NCBI RefSeq assembly: GCF_002632615.1
Contig: NZ_NITZ01000021.1
Location: 1 to 64,000, forward strand
Direction of reading: 5' to 3'
Length of the DNA stretch: 64,000 nucleotides
Origin: Xenorhabdus miraniensis
Lineage (GTDB): Bacteria > Pseudomonadota > Gammaproteobacteria > Enterobacterales > Enterobacteriaceae
A model generated the notes under the pieces. The model was not told the DNA's origin. It searched no databases and was given only the letters and a program-made list of their open reading frames with translations. Shown here piece after piece: positions 1-10,750 of this stretch. The first letter of the stretch is position 1, and each line of letters starts with the position of its first letter. A program made the translations under genes and the position numbers.

Positions 1-93
1 GTCATTGCTTACTGCCTTAAATTGAAAAAACCATCACTTAAAGTTTTCTACTCAGAAGAAGATCTTCCAGTGATGGCTTAAGCAGAATTCGGG

Positions 94-1348
<1,255 letters not shown>

Positions 1349-1349
<1 letters not shown>

Positions 1350-2626
1350 CAATGGCTCCTTGGCGGGAGATAAGGTTCCAGTAATTTTAGCAAGCGCTGA
1401 AGTGCGCCTTGGTTTTCGTGCAGGACTTCTGCGGCATGGCGGCCGTAATAGAGTCGGTAATCTTCATCTGTCAGTAGGCTGTTGATGGCTGAACTTAATG
1501 ATTGGCTATCCGTGACAGTAATCAACCCGTCAGCTTTATCCAGCTTGGCACAGATATCTTTAAAATTGAATGTATGCGGACCCATAATAACGGGAATGGC
1601 ATGTGCTGCCGCTTCCAGAGGATTATGCCCACCGCGCTCTGTCAGGCTTCCCCCGACAAAAGCCAAATCAGCGATTCCGTACAAGAGCATTAATTCGCCC
1701 ATGGTATCTCCAATGACCACCTGCACATTGGCACCCGGGATTGTGTCAGCACTCCGCAATATCGCGTTCAGCCCGGCTTTTTGTGTCAGCTCAGCAGCTT
1801 TACCGAAACGCTCAGGATGACGAGGTACTAAAATTAACAAGAGATCGGGGAATTGTTTGAGTAGCTTGCAATGTGCATCCAGAATGATGCTTTCTTCCCC
1901 GTCATGGGTGCTGGTTGCAATCCATACAGGGCGATGAGGAGCCCATTGGCGACGCAGTGTGATGGCTTTGGCAGCCAATTCCGGCGTCACAGAAATATCG
2001 AACTTAAGACTGCCGGTCACAGAGAGTTGGGAACGCCTTAATCCCAATTCGATAAAACGGTCACCATCTTCCTGGTTTTGCGCAGCAATCAGTGTGATCT
2101 TATTTAAAATGGTCTTAATGAAGCTGCTAATTTTTTGATACCCGGCAGCAGAACGGGCTGATAACCTTGCGTTGGCGATAACCAACGGTATTTCGCGTTG
2201 GTGCAACTGAGTGATCAGATTTGGCCACAATTCGGTTTCCATAATGATCACTAGCTTTGGATTAACGTTATCAAGAAAGCGGCTCATTGAACCGGGCAAA
2301 TCGTAAGGAAGATATACATGATTAACATCTGTGCCCAGTGCAGACAGAACCCTTTCAGAACCCGTCGGTGTCATGGTTGTTATTGTTATGGGCAAAAAAG
2401 GGTAATGATGCCGCAAAATCCGCACTAACGGAATGGCAGCCAATGTCTCTCCGACAGAAACGGAATGCAGTAAGATCCCACCGGGGGTAACTTTTTTGGC
2501 ACAGAAACCATAACGTTCTCCCCAGCGTTTTCGGTACGCAGGTGCTTTACGGCTGCGCAACAGCAAGCGTAACCAGATAATTGGTTGGATAAGGTAGAGA
2601 AGTACCTGATATAAGCGAAGCAACAT
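1349..2626 (-). CDS. waaA: 3-deoxy-D-manno-octulosonic acid (Kdo) transferase
   Basis: WaaA adds Kdo residues from CMP-Kdo to lipid IVA on the inner membrane, an essential step of LPS synthesis. From ATG 2626 the protein is 425 residues, the same as E. coli. It starts with a membrane-anchoring hydrophobic segment ([11 protein letters not shown]), followed by [16 protein letters not shown], the acceptor-side [11 protein letters not shown] motif with the catalytic Glu, and a GT-B C-terminal half with [19 protein letters not shown]. The open frame extends 28 codons further upstream, but that extension lacks family similarity. It is the first gene of the waaA-waaE-coaD unit and is divergent from waaQ across about 220 bases. 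Confidence 0.96.
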
Positions 2627-2846
2627 TCTATCAAATTCACTGACATAGACTGCGGCTATAGTATCACATTGGCTTGAAGAAAGTGTGTAAAATGCGGCTA
2701 TGTTGTTCAACTATTCCCATAGGGGAAAAGATAACAACTGCTCGTCAGGTGAATATACTTAATATCTAAAGATAGAAAGAGGGGCTGTTGTCTTTAGGAT
2801 ATAATTTGATAAGACCTCTGCTTCAATTGCGCACATTGGAAACATA

Positions 2847-3911
2847 ATGGGTAAAAGATTCCCTCAATTTGAAAAGATTCTGATCATAAAATTAAGGCAT
2901 CATGGTGATACATTGCTGGTCACTCCAGTTGTGAGTACGTTGAAAGAAAACTTTCCGAGCGCTGAAATTGATGTCTTACTGTACAAAGAAACAGAGCCGA
3001 TGCTGATGAATTTTGCTCAAGTATCCCATATTTTTTCCGTAGACAGACAGTGGAAAAAGGAAGGTACAAAAGCCTATATTGCCCATCATTGGCTCTTATT
3101 GACTCAATTGAAAAAGCGAAAGTATGATCTTGTAATTAACCTTGCCGATCAGTGGCACAGCGCTCTGGTGTCTAAGATTTCTGGTGCTTCAACTCGTATT
3201 GCTTTTGATTTTCCCAAGCGGCAAAGCTTCTTATGGAAAGTTTGCTTTAGTCATTTGGTTTCTACTGAAGGTGAAGAATCTCTACATGTCGTTGAGCAAA
3301 ATCTATCAGCACTAAAACCTCTTAATCTTTCCAATATCAATTTCGATGTAACAATGAGCTATAGTGAAGACGATTGGAAGAAAGTGTCAGATCTTCTGCA
3401 CATTGGTGGAATTAATGACAAGTATATCGTTATTCATCCCGCATCACGTTGGTTTTTCAAATGCTGGAATGATGAGAAAGTAAGTGAAACGATTAATGCT
3501 TTACAAGCAGATGGACACGCAATTGTTGTGACATCAGGAACGGAAGCGCGGGAAAAAGAGATGGTTGAGAAAATATTATCTACTTGTAATCAGGGAAATA
3601 TTGTCTCTTTAGCAGGTCAGATTACATTACCTCAACTAGGGGCGCTGATTGCTCATGCCAAATTATTCATAGGGGTTGATTCTGTACCCATGCATATGGC
3701 CGCTGCCTTGAAAACACCTTGCATAGCATTATTCGGGCCATCTAAATTAGTTTTTTGGCGTCCATGGGATGTTAATGGGGAAGTGATTTGGGCGGGAAAT
3801 TACGGTAAATTACCAGATCCTGATGATATTGATACTAAAACAGATGTTCGTTATTTGGATCTGATCCCGACTGACGTCGTCATTGCTGCTGCCCGGAGAT
3901 ACTTACCATGA
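2847..3911 (+). CDS. waaQ: LPS heptosyltransferase, GT9 family (WaaQ-like, HepIII)
   Basis: This family-9 glycosyltransferase probably adds the branching heptose III to heptose II of the inner core. Visible features are the N-terminal ILIIKLRHHGDTLLVTPVV, typical of heptosyltransferases, and the C-terminal nucleotide-sugar site GVDSVPMHMAAALKTPCIALFGPS. Its 354 residues fit WaaQ. It opens a rightward operon: wabG starts inside its stop codon (ATGA overlap at 3908-3911). It is distinct from waaC and waaF, which lie further right on the other strand. The WaaQ assignment rests on the order waaQ-wabG-wabH-wabN and on family resemblance. Confidence 0.8.
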   Translation: MGKRFPQFEKILIIKLRHHGDTLLVTPVVSTLKENFPSAEIDVLLYKETEPMLMNFAQVSHIFSVDRQWKKEGTKAYIAHHWLLLTQLKKRKYDLVINLADQWHSALVSKISGASTRIAFDFPKRQSFLWKVCFSHLVSTEGEESLHVVEQNLSALKPLNLSNINFDVTMSYSEDDWKKVSDLLHIGGINDKYIVIHPASRWFFKCWNDEKVSETINALQADGHAIVVTSGTEAREKEMVEKILSTCNQGNIVSLAGQITLPQLGALIAHAKLFIGVDSVPMHMAAALKTPCIALFGPSKLVFWRPWDVNGEVIWAGNYGKLPDPDDIDTKTDVRYLDLIPTDVVIAAARRYLP

Positions 3912-5038
3912 AACCTATGCGCCTAGCGATTGTCCGGCAAAAATATCGTCCTGATGGCGGCGCTGAACGTTTTATTTCCAGAGCACTCGAGGCTTTGGGA
4001 GATGACAATTTGGATTTGAATGTCATTACTCGCTCTTGGCAAGGGAGCCTCAATCCTAATTGGCACGTGCACTTGGCAAACCCTTTTAAATGGGGGCGAA
4101 TTAGCCGAGAGAAGGGATTCGCTGATGCTGCTAGGGCCATTTGGCAAAAGGAAAAATTCGATATAGTTCAGAGCCATGAACGAATTTCAGGATGTGATGT
4201 GTATCGGGCGGGGGATGGAGTACACCAACGCTGGTTACAGCAACGGGCACGGATATTGCCATCATGGAAAAGTAAATTGCTTTTTGCCAGTCGCTATCAT
4301 CATTATGTCATGGATGCCGAGAAAAGAATGTATTTCTCACCTGAATTAAAAAAGGTCATCTGTAATTCTCATATGGTAAAACGTGAGGTGATGGAGGATT
4401 TTGACCTACCCGATGAAAAAATTTCCGTTATCTATAATGCTATTGACCAGTCACAATTTTTTCCTGTTGGGGAGACAGAGCGTCTCACATTACGACAGAA
4501 ATATGCTCTTCCTGCACAGGCAAAATGTTTTGTGTATGTTGGTTCAGGTTTTGAAAGAAAAGGGCTAAAGGCGGCAATAGAAGCCATCAGCAAGACGGAT
4601 GCGTATCTAATTGTGATTGGACAAGATAAGGAAGAAAATAGATATAAGCAGTTAGCTAATTCCCTTGGTTGCCATGAGCGTGTTCGATTTTTGGGAGTAC
4701 AAAAAAAGACATTACCTTTTTATCAAATGGTTGATGGGTTATTATTACCAACACTATATGATCCTTTCCCGAATGTTATTCTGGAAGCAATGGCCTGTGG
4801 TTTACCTGTCATAACAAGTAACACCTGTGGAGGAGCTGAATTCATTGTTTCAGGAGACAATGGGTTTGTGTGTGATGCCCTGAATATTTCAACTTTAGCG
4901 GAAGCTATCTCTTTCGTGCCAGTAGATCATTTAACCAGCAAGATGTCAATGTTAGCAAAAAAGAAGATAGTGAACTATACACCCGCTTATTTGTCCCAGC
5001 AGCTCACGGAATTGTATAGCAAGGTGCTTTCCTTATGA
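3908..5038 (+). CDS. wabG: Core LPS glycosyltransferase, GT4 family (WabG-like)
   Basis: This is a GT-B retaining glycosyltransferase. The N-terminus LAIVRQKYRPDGGAERF and the C-terminal nucleotide-sugar motif NVILEAMACGLPVITSN (E-x7-E type) are clear. In Klebsiella, Serratia and Proteus the gene at this position, WabG, adds galacturonic acid to heptose II; the same role is inferred here. It overlaps waaQ by ATGA at its 5' end and wabH by ATGA at its 3' end, so the three genes are translationally coupled. A WaaG-type glucosyltransferase is the main alternative reading of the family. Confidence 0.7.
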   Translation: MKPMRLAIVRQKYRPDGGAERFISRALEALGDDNLDLNVITRSWQGSLNPNWHVHLANPFKWGRISREKGFADAARAIWQKEKFDIVQSHERISGCDVYRAGDGVHQRWLQQRARILPSWKSKLLFASRYHHYVMDAEKRMYFSPELKKVICNSHMVKREVMEDFDLPDEKISVIYNAIDQSQFFPVGETERLTLRQKYALPAQAKCFVYVGSGFERKGLKAAIEAISKTDAYLIVIGQDKEENRYKQLANSLGCHERVRFLGVQKKTLPFYQMVDGLLLPTLYDPFPNVILEAMACGLPVITSNTCGGAEFIVSGDNGFVCDALNISTLAEAISFVPVDHLTSKMSMLAKKKIVNYTPAYLSQQLTELYSKVLSL

Positions 5039-6138
5039 AAGGACATATTCTATTTATCATTGACGGGTTACCGGGTGGTGGCGCGGAGAATGTCACAATT
5101 CGTTTATGTGATGGTTTGCGACAAAAAAGTTTTGATATTACTTTGTTTTCTCTCTCTGAAAAATGTGAATATCCGATCCCTGACCATGTTGAATTAATCA
5201 TTAATGCTGATGAATATAGAGGTCTTTTTAGAAGACAGACTGAAATTATTCGTAGAGCTAAATCTATGGATAAGATTCTTGAGAAAGTCTTTCTTCAAAA
5301 AGGTGCACCTGTGTTAGTGATATCTAACTTACACAAAACAGATCGTATTGTTTCGAAGTCCAAGATATTGGCAGATTTAAATGTATGGTTTTGTATTCAT
5401 GGCGTATTTTCAAAATCGTACCTTGAAAATAAAACAGGATTGTCGCGTTGGATTAAGAAATGGAAAATTCAGCGTGTTTATCAAAATCGTAATTTGATCT
5501 GTGTTTCTGATGCTGTTGGCTTGGATTTAAAAGAACAATTGTCGTTGACTCCTAAAAAAATGGTTACGATTTATAACCCATTCAATATTGCTGAAATTAA
5601 AACTCGCTCTTTGGAAAAGAATCCTTATTCCGGTGAGAATTATTTTCTCCATATCGGTCGTTTTCACCATGTGAAACGTCATGATCGCTTGTTGGAAGCT
5701 TTTGCCAGCGCTGATCTTCCATGTAATTTGTTAATTGCAGGTCAGGGGGATGATGAGATGACTAATGCTATTAAACAAAAGATTGAGGAGCTTGGTTTAC
5801 AGTCGAAAGTTTTTCTCATCGGTTTTTTGGTGAACCCACTGCCGGTCATACGAGGAGCCAAAGCGGTTGTATTAAGTTCAGATAGCGAAGGATTAGGTAA
5901 TGTTTTGATTGAAGCCCTAATTTGTCATACACCTATTGTTAGTACTAATTGCCCTGGCGGGGTCAGTGAAATTATGATGGGTGAATTGGAACAATATAAA
6001 TCTGAGTTGACTGCTGAATCATTAGCAGAAAAAATACAATTGGTTTATCAAAATCCGCCATGCATTACGGAAGATATGTATAAAAAATTTGACTCAGATA
6101 GTGTGCTTGGAAAGTATTTAGCTTTGATAGGAGCATAA
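5035..6138 (+). CDS. wabH: Core LPS glycosyltransferase, GT4 family (WabH-like)
   Basis: A second GT-B family-4 glycosyltransferase of 367 residues. It has the Gly-rich N-terminal acceptor loop LPGGGAENVTIRL and the C-terminal donor motif SSDSEGLGNVLIEALICHTP. In related core loci WabH adds GlcNAc to the core galacturonate, and the neighbouring wabN product then de-N-acetylates it. The WabH call relies on this pairing. It begins within the wabG stop (ATGA). About 140 bases without a gene separate it from wabN. Confidence 0.62.
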   Translation: MKGHILFIIDGLPGGGAENVTIRLCDGLRQKSFDITLFSLSEKCEYPIPDHVELIINADEYRGLFRRQTEIIRRAKSMDKILEKVFLQKGAPVLVISNLHKTDRIVSKSKILADLNVWFCIHGVFSKSYLENKTGLSRWIKKWKIQRVYQNRNLICVSDAVGLDLKEQLSLTPKKMVTIYNPFNIAEIKTRSLEKNPYSGENYFLHIGRFHHVKRHDRLLEAFASADLPCNLLIAGQGDDEMTNAIKQKIEELGLQSKVFLIGFLVNPLPVIRGAKAVVLSSDSEGLGNVLIEALICHTPIVSTNCPGGVSEIMMGELEQYKSELTAESLAEKIQLVYQNPPCITEDMYKKFDSDSVLGKYLALIGA

Positions 6139-6282
6139 ACTTTCCATGGGCTCTGGACGTAATATTTACAACCATAGGATGGTATAGTGGCATTTTCATT
6201 ACTGTAGACAATTTATTTACTAACACACTCATAAGTAACATTACTCTGTATTTTATTGAATTTTATTTTAGGCATGTATCTC

Positions 6283-7245
6283 ATGACACAACCTGCATTT
6301 ATTATCACAATTGATACTGAAGGTGATAACCTTTGGCAACGCAGTGATCAGATTTCCACTGAGAATACGCAATACTTACCGCGGTTTCAAAACCTATGTG
6401 AGCGCTTTGGCTTCAAACCAGTTTGGCTAACCAACTATGAAATGGCAATGGACGATAGCTACATCGAATTTGCCAAAGATGTGGTCGCCAGAAATACCGG
6501 GGAAATAGGGATGCATTTGCATGCCTGGAACAACCCCCCTATAGTTTCCCTGACTGATGATGATATGCGTTATAAACCTTATCTGATTGAATATCCGAAA
6601 GAGCAAATTAAAGCAAAGATCGATTTTATGACCAATCTTCTGGAAGAAAGACTTCAGACAAAGATGTTGAGTCATCGTGCAGGTCGTTGGGCATTTAATG
6701 AGTATTACGCGCAATTATTGGTTGAATATGGATATCAAGTAGATTGTTCCGTTACCCCTAAAGTTAATTGGCGCTTTACTAAGGGAAACCCTAATGGAAA
6801 CGGTGGAACAGACTATAGTCATTTTCCTGCTCATGCCTATTTTATGGATTTACAAGATATTTCCAAAGAAGGTCATTCTTCGTTACTGCAAGTTCCGATG
6901 AGTATTCAATATAAACATTCTCCGGCCATGAACTTTATTAAGCAGAAATATGATCGATTGAGAGGGAAACAGCGTTCGCCATCGGTTAATTGGTTGCGTC
7001 CGAAAGGGGGGAATCTGGAGCAGATGAAAGCGGTTGTCCGGCAAACTTTGGCATCTGGCAGTGATTATGTTGAGTTTATGCTACACTCCTCCGAATTTAT
7101 GCCGGGAGGAAGCCCAACATTTAAAGATGAAGAACAGATTGAACAGCTTTATCGGGATTTGGAAGGGTTGTTTGAGTTTTTGAAACCCTTGATGCAAGGG
7201 ATGACGTTGAGTGAGTATTATCGGTTGAAATTTTTGAAGACTTAA
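6283..7245 (+). CDS. wabN: Polysaccharide deacetylase family protein (WabN-like)
   Basis: This carbohydrate-esterase-4-like protein probably removes the acetyl group from a core GlcNAc residue, as WabN does in Klebsiella. The family motifs are visible: ITIDTEGD near the N-terminus (catalytic or metal Asp), GMHLHAW (metal His pair), SHRAGRW (motif 3) and FMLHSSEFMPGG near the C-terminus. ATG 6283 was chosen because AGG lies ten bases upstream and the family starts with MTQPAF-like residues; a TTG at 6256 and an ATG at 6274 are in frame upstream. It follows wabH on the same strand and completes the waaQ-wabG-wabH-wabN unit. Confidence 0.75.
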   Translation: MTQPAFIITIDTEGDNLWQRSDQISTENTQYLPRFQNLCERFGFKPVWLTNYEMAMDDSYIEFAKDVVARNTGEIGMHLHAWNNPPIVSLTDDDMRYKPYLIEYPKEQIKAKIDFMTNLLEERLQTKMLSHRAGRWAFNEYYAQLLVEYGYQVDCSVTPKVNWRFTKGNPNGNGGTDYSHFPAHAYFMDLQDISKEGHSSLLQVPMSIQYKHSPAMNFIKQKYDRLRGKQRSPSVNWLRPKGGNLEQMKAVVRQTLASGSDYVEFMLHSSEFMPGGSPTFKDEEQIEQLYRDLEGLFEFLKPLMQGMTLSEYYRLKFLKT

Positions 7246-7329
7246 TTAATAGCTGATTATATCTTATAGGATATAAGCCATATTTATTCTTCGTATTTTA
7301 ATTTTTTTATAACTAAAATTATTGCATTT

Positions 7330-8916
7330 ATGGTGATTTTTAACATGTTAAATTACTTTGTAAAAAATATCCATCTTACTATTACACAAGAGAAAAATAT
7401 ACGCAAAAAAGTATTTTCATTTATATTGATATCTATATTTAGTTGCTTGGTGAATTTTTCTTTTGGATATGAATTTAGACCTTTTTATGCATTTTCATTG
7501 ATTTTTTTATTTATTATTTTAAATCAATTTGGGATTTTATATAAGTTTAGCGTTGTATTTTTACTGATATTGTCTGCGATTTATTTTCCTATTGGGTTTA
7601 TTTATGGGCCTCCATCTTTTAATTCAGTTCTTTCACTATATTATACAAATAACAATGAAAGTTTGGAATTTCTCAGTGCTATTCCTAAGCTTTATTTTAT
7701 TCCTAGTCTTTTAGTTATAGCGATTGGTTTTTTATGTCTAAATTTATCATTAATAATAGAAAGCAAAAAGATGTTTTTATGTTTTTATGTTTTTGTGTTT
7801 TTAAGTGTGTTGTATAATCCTATTAAGGTTTATTTTAAAGAAAATAAATTTGACGTATTATCAATACGTTTTCCAGCTATAAGGTTTTTTTGTGAAATAT
7901 ATTTATCTAATATAGAAGTAAAAAAACAATATGAAGAGCAAAGTAGATTATTAAAATCAGCTGATGATTGGAATCCGTCAGTAAAGACTAATAAGTATGA
8001 TACTTATATCGTTGTTATTGGTGAGAGTGTCAGAAAAGATATGATGAATAGTTATGGTTTTCATTTAAATAATACTCCTTTTATGAGTAAGGCTAATGGT
8101 ATATTATTTAATAATTATATTTCTGCTGCGCCTTCAACTGTATTATCATTAACGAATTCTTTTTCTTTGAGAGAAAAGAATGATCTGAAAATTAATGATA
8201 ATATAGTGTCGTTAGCAAATAAAAGCGGATACTTTACTTATTGGTTGTCAAACCAAGGGATGTTAGGTATATATGATACAGCTATAAGTTCTATAGGTCA
8301 GAAAGCAGATCATTATTTTTTCTCCAATAAAGGAGAATATAATTATGTGAAATTATCTGATGACATTTTATTTCCAAAGATCATTAATGCGCTGAATGAT
8401 ACAATAAATAAGAAAATAATCTTTGTTCATTTGATAGGCTCTCATGCAGATCATTGTGAAAGAACTAATGGAAAATATGATGATTTTTATTTAAATAAAG
8501 ATATGTCATGTTATATTCAAAGTATTAAAAATACAGATCACCTTTTATCAAAAATTGTTGATGCTGCTAACGCAAGCAATAAAAAATGGTCAATGATGTA
8601 TTTTTCAGATCATGGTGTTTCTTTTTATAATGAGAAATTAAGAGATAAAAAATTAACTCATGGTGATAAATACAAACAGAACTACCAAGTTCCTTTTTTC
8701 ATTACGTCTTATGATAGTAAAAAAAGAGACTATATTAATGCATTTAGGAGTGGATTTGATTTTCTATCTATTTATTCTGAATGGATAGGTGTGAGTGAAA
8801 CTAGAATTAATAATAATTGCAAATATATTTCTAATGATGATTGTGATAGAAAAGTTAAAGTTATTGATTTTAATAATGAAGCTAAATATTATAATTCATT
8901 ACCAGATGAAAAATGA
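7330..8916 (+). CDS. Phosphoethanolamine transferase, EptA/CptA-like (sulfatase fold)
   Basis: This inner-membrane enzyme probably moves phosphoethanolamine from phosphatidylethanolamine onto LPS (core sugar or lipid A). The first ~170 residues contain about five hydrophobic segments. They are followed by a periplasmic alkaline-phosphatase-type domain with VIGESVRKDM (metal Glu), PSTVLSL (probable Thr nucleophile), IGSHADHC, FSDHG (metal Asp/His) and LTHGDKY (metal His). The 528 residues fit the family. Base composition is much more AT-rich than wabN, suggesting separate ancestry. A divergent paralogue lies at 33121-34755. The target sugar cannot be told from sequence. The start is uncertain: ATG 7330 or 7345, neither with a good ribosome-binding site. 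Confidence 0.85.
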   Translation: MVIFNMLNYFVKNIHLTITQEKNIRKKVFSFILISIFSCLVNFSFGYEFRPFYAFSLIFLFIILNQFGILYKFSVVFLLILSAIYFPIGFIYGPPSFNSVLSLYYTNNNESLEFLSAIPKLYFIPSLLVIAIGFLCLNLSLIIESKKMFLCFYVFVFLSVLYNPIKVYFKENKFDVLSIRFPAIRFFCEIYLSNIEVKKQYEEQSRLLKSADDWNPSVKTNKYDTYIVVIGESVRKDMMNSYGFHLNNTPFMSKANGILFNNYISAAPSTVLSLTNSFSLREKNDLKINDNIVSLANKSGYFTYWLSNQGMLGIYDTAISSIGQKADHYFFSNKGEYNYVKLSDDILFPKIINALNDTINKKIIFVHLIGSHADHCERTNGKYDDFYLNKDMSCYIQSIKNTDHLLSKIVDAANASNKKWSMMYFSDHGVSFYNEKLRDKKLTHGDKYKQNYQVPFFITSYDSKKRDYINAFRSGFDFLSIYSEWIGVSETRINNNCKYISNDDCDRKVKVIDFNNEAKYYNSLPDEK

Positions 8917-9293
8917 ATAAGTTTTGTCTCTTTAACAGTAATTGTATTTTTTAGTGCCTGAGGAAAGATAAAGTGTTTATGTTTACTCAGGCTAATGATT
9001 AGTTTTAATTTATGAATAGATATTAGATGTCCAAAAATTGATAGACTTTAAGAGGAGTGAACTATTCAATGGAAAAACATGCTAATTTTTAGATTCTTAT
9101 TATGTTATTTTTTAAATAAGCTAGGTGTTATCAATTGAATATGGGAGTATTTTGGATTATCTAATATATACTAACAACTTTTCACAATAGTATATCAATA
9201 TCAAAAAAATCTGGTATATTTATCTTAGTCGACCTCCCTCATGTCATAAGAGGATGGTTTGTTATCATAAAATAAAAAGAGTGTCTTACTGCT
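8917..9293. other. AT-rich intergenic region, no gene seen
   Basis: About 380 bases between the phosphoethanolamine transferase and the GT2 gene. A 7-bp inverted repeat, GCCTGAG/CTCAGGC (8956-8962 and 8986-8992), could be a weak transcription stop for the upstream gene, but no T-run follows it. No open frame with a plausible ribosome-binding site was found. Confidence 0.5.
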
Positions 9294-10268
9294 ATGAAAA
9301 ATTCTTTAGTTTCTATTATAATACCAGCATTTAATGTTGAGAGACTTATAACTAAAACTATTAATAGTGTTTTAAATCAAACATATAATAATATACAGAT
9401 AGTAATTATTAATGATGGTTCAAATGATAATACTTTAAAGATTATAGAAAAATTAGCAAATAAATATAAAAATATAGTTTTCTTCTCTCAAGAAAATAAG
9501 GGGATTTCATCTGCAAGAAATCTAGGGTTAAGAAAAGCTACGGGAGATTACATTTCTTTTTTGGATAGTGATGATGTTATAGAGCCTAATTTTGTTGAAT
9601 GTATGTTATCTAAAAGTAGAGAGGATGATTGTAATATAGTATTTTGCTTAAATAAAACAATTGATAAATTTAATAATGTTATTCTTTCAAAGAATTATAC
9701 TGATATTAATGAAGTGGCATTAAACTATATTAATTTCGATTATTTTGATATTTGTTGTCTGTTTATAAAGCGAAATTTTATATTGGATAATAATATTTAT
9801 TTTAATGAAAATCTTATAGTTGGAGAAGATGTTTTGTTTATTTTAATGTGTATTTGCAAAACTAATTTATCATGTGTGCCAAAGCACTTATATAATTATA
9901 TTTATAGAGATTCATCTATAATGAATAAAAAGTGGTTTGTTAAAGATTATATAAATGAGATCCAAGCTTGGGAAGTTATTTACCATAGTATGGATATGGA
10001 TTACCATAAAAATAACAGAAAGATTCTTATGCAAAAGATAGGTTCTAAGACATTGTCTCTTAAAATATCTTATATGTGGAAGTTGCTTGCTTCAAATAAA
10101 AATGGTGAGCTTTTAGATTTTATTTCAAAACTTCATTATAGTAATGAAGATATTCTTCTTTTGAAAAGAAAATCCTTGCTCAAATTAAATATTTTAAAAT
10201 CGAAAAATAAATTACTTTTATTTTTATCTCGGGTGTTTTTTACAAAAAGAAAAGATTTTATTGAATGA
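9294..10268 (+). CDS. Glycosyltransferase family 2
   Basis: This is an inverting GT-A glycosyltransferase of 324 residues that probably acts on the outer core or on a lipid-linked glycan. The N-terminal nucleotide-sugar domain shows SIIIPAFNVERLITKTINSV, INDGSNDN and the metal-binding SFLDSDDVIEP around residues 85-95. The C-terminal 100 residues are Lys-rich with no recognisable domain. Codon use is strongly AT-biased, like the preceding gene and unlike the core genes around it. The donor and acceptor sugars are unknown. It stands alone between two gene-free stretches. Confidence 0.85.
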   Translation: MKNSLVSIIIPAFNVERLITKTINSVLNQTYNNIQIVIINDGSNDNTLKIIEKLANKYKNIVFFSQENKGISSARNLGLRKATGDYISFLDSDDVIEPNFVECMLSKSREDDCNIVFCLNKTIDKFNNVILSKNYTDINEVALNYINFDYFDICCLFIKRNFILDNNIYFNENLIVGEDVLFILMCICKTNLSCVPKHLYNYIYRDSSIMNKKWFVKDYINEIQAWEVIYHSMDMDYHKNNRKILMQKIGSKTLSLKISYMWKLLASNKNGELLDFISKLHYSNEDILLLKRKSLLKLNILKSKNKLLLFLSRVFFTKRKDFIE

Positions 10269-10750
10269 TTTAATTTGTTTAATTACTCATGGTTGGTTAA
10301 GTTGTTTTATTTTTCATGTTAAAATAATAATTTCCTTTTGTCTGAAAATATTTTTATTCATCTACCATACATATTCAGAAATTTGTATGGTAGATAATAT
10401 TAGATATAAAAAATGCGTTATATAATATTTTCCAAAGGGAGCTGGTTTTAATAAAGTGACTGAACAGGAGATTATTTTTTGGCAACCTTATTAAATAATC
10501 ACCCTGGGAAATTACGGTGCGGTAAAATATCCAATGAATTATTTAAAGAAATACGTTCTTATTTACTTCGATAGTAATGGTGTTGTACTTATTATTCGAA
10601 TTAAATCATTAATATTTATCATTAATAGATAAGATAATAACTTCAGGTATTAATCGATAATGCAGTTGTATCTCATTACATTCTTTTTATGTAAAATAGG
10701 GAATCCAGCTAATTTTTTTAGTTAATTACAAATAAGACCAGAATATCTTT
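10269..10750. other. Intergenic region with a 12-bp perfect inverted repeat
   Basis: About 480 AT-rich bases without a supportable gene. A perfect 12-bp stem (ATCTACCATACA at 10360-10371 pairs with 10384-10395, 12-base loop) stands roughly 90 bases after the GT2 stop and may end its transcript. No T-run follows on either side. The part nearest 10750 probably holds the promoter of the Mig-14 family gene, but no clear -10/-35 pair was identified. Confidence 0.5.

Noticed and set aside
31..76. 8-bp inverted repeat (CCATCACT / AGTGATGG) after coaD
   Set aside because: The loop of about 30 bases is long and no T run follows, so a terminator call is not supported.
2711..2846. Possible ops/JUMPstart element upstream of waaQ
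   Set aside because: GGGGCTGTTGTC is the closest text and matches the ops core too poorly.
8956..8992. GCCTGAG/CTCAGGC hairpin as a terminator of the phosphoethanolamine transferase gene
   Set aside because: Large loop and no T run; mentioned only within the intergenic entry.
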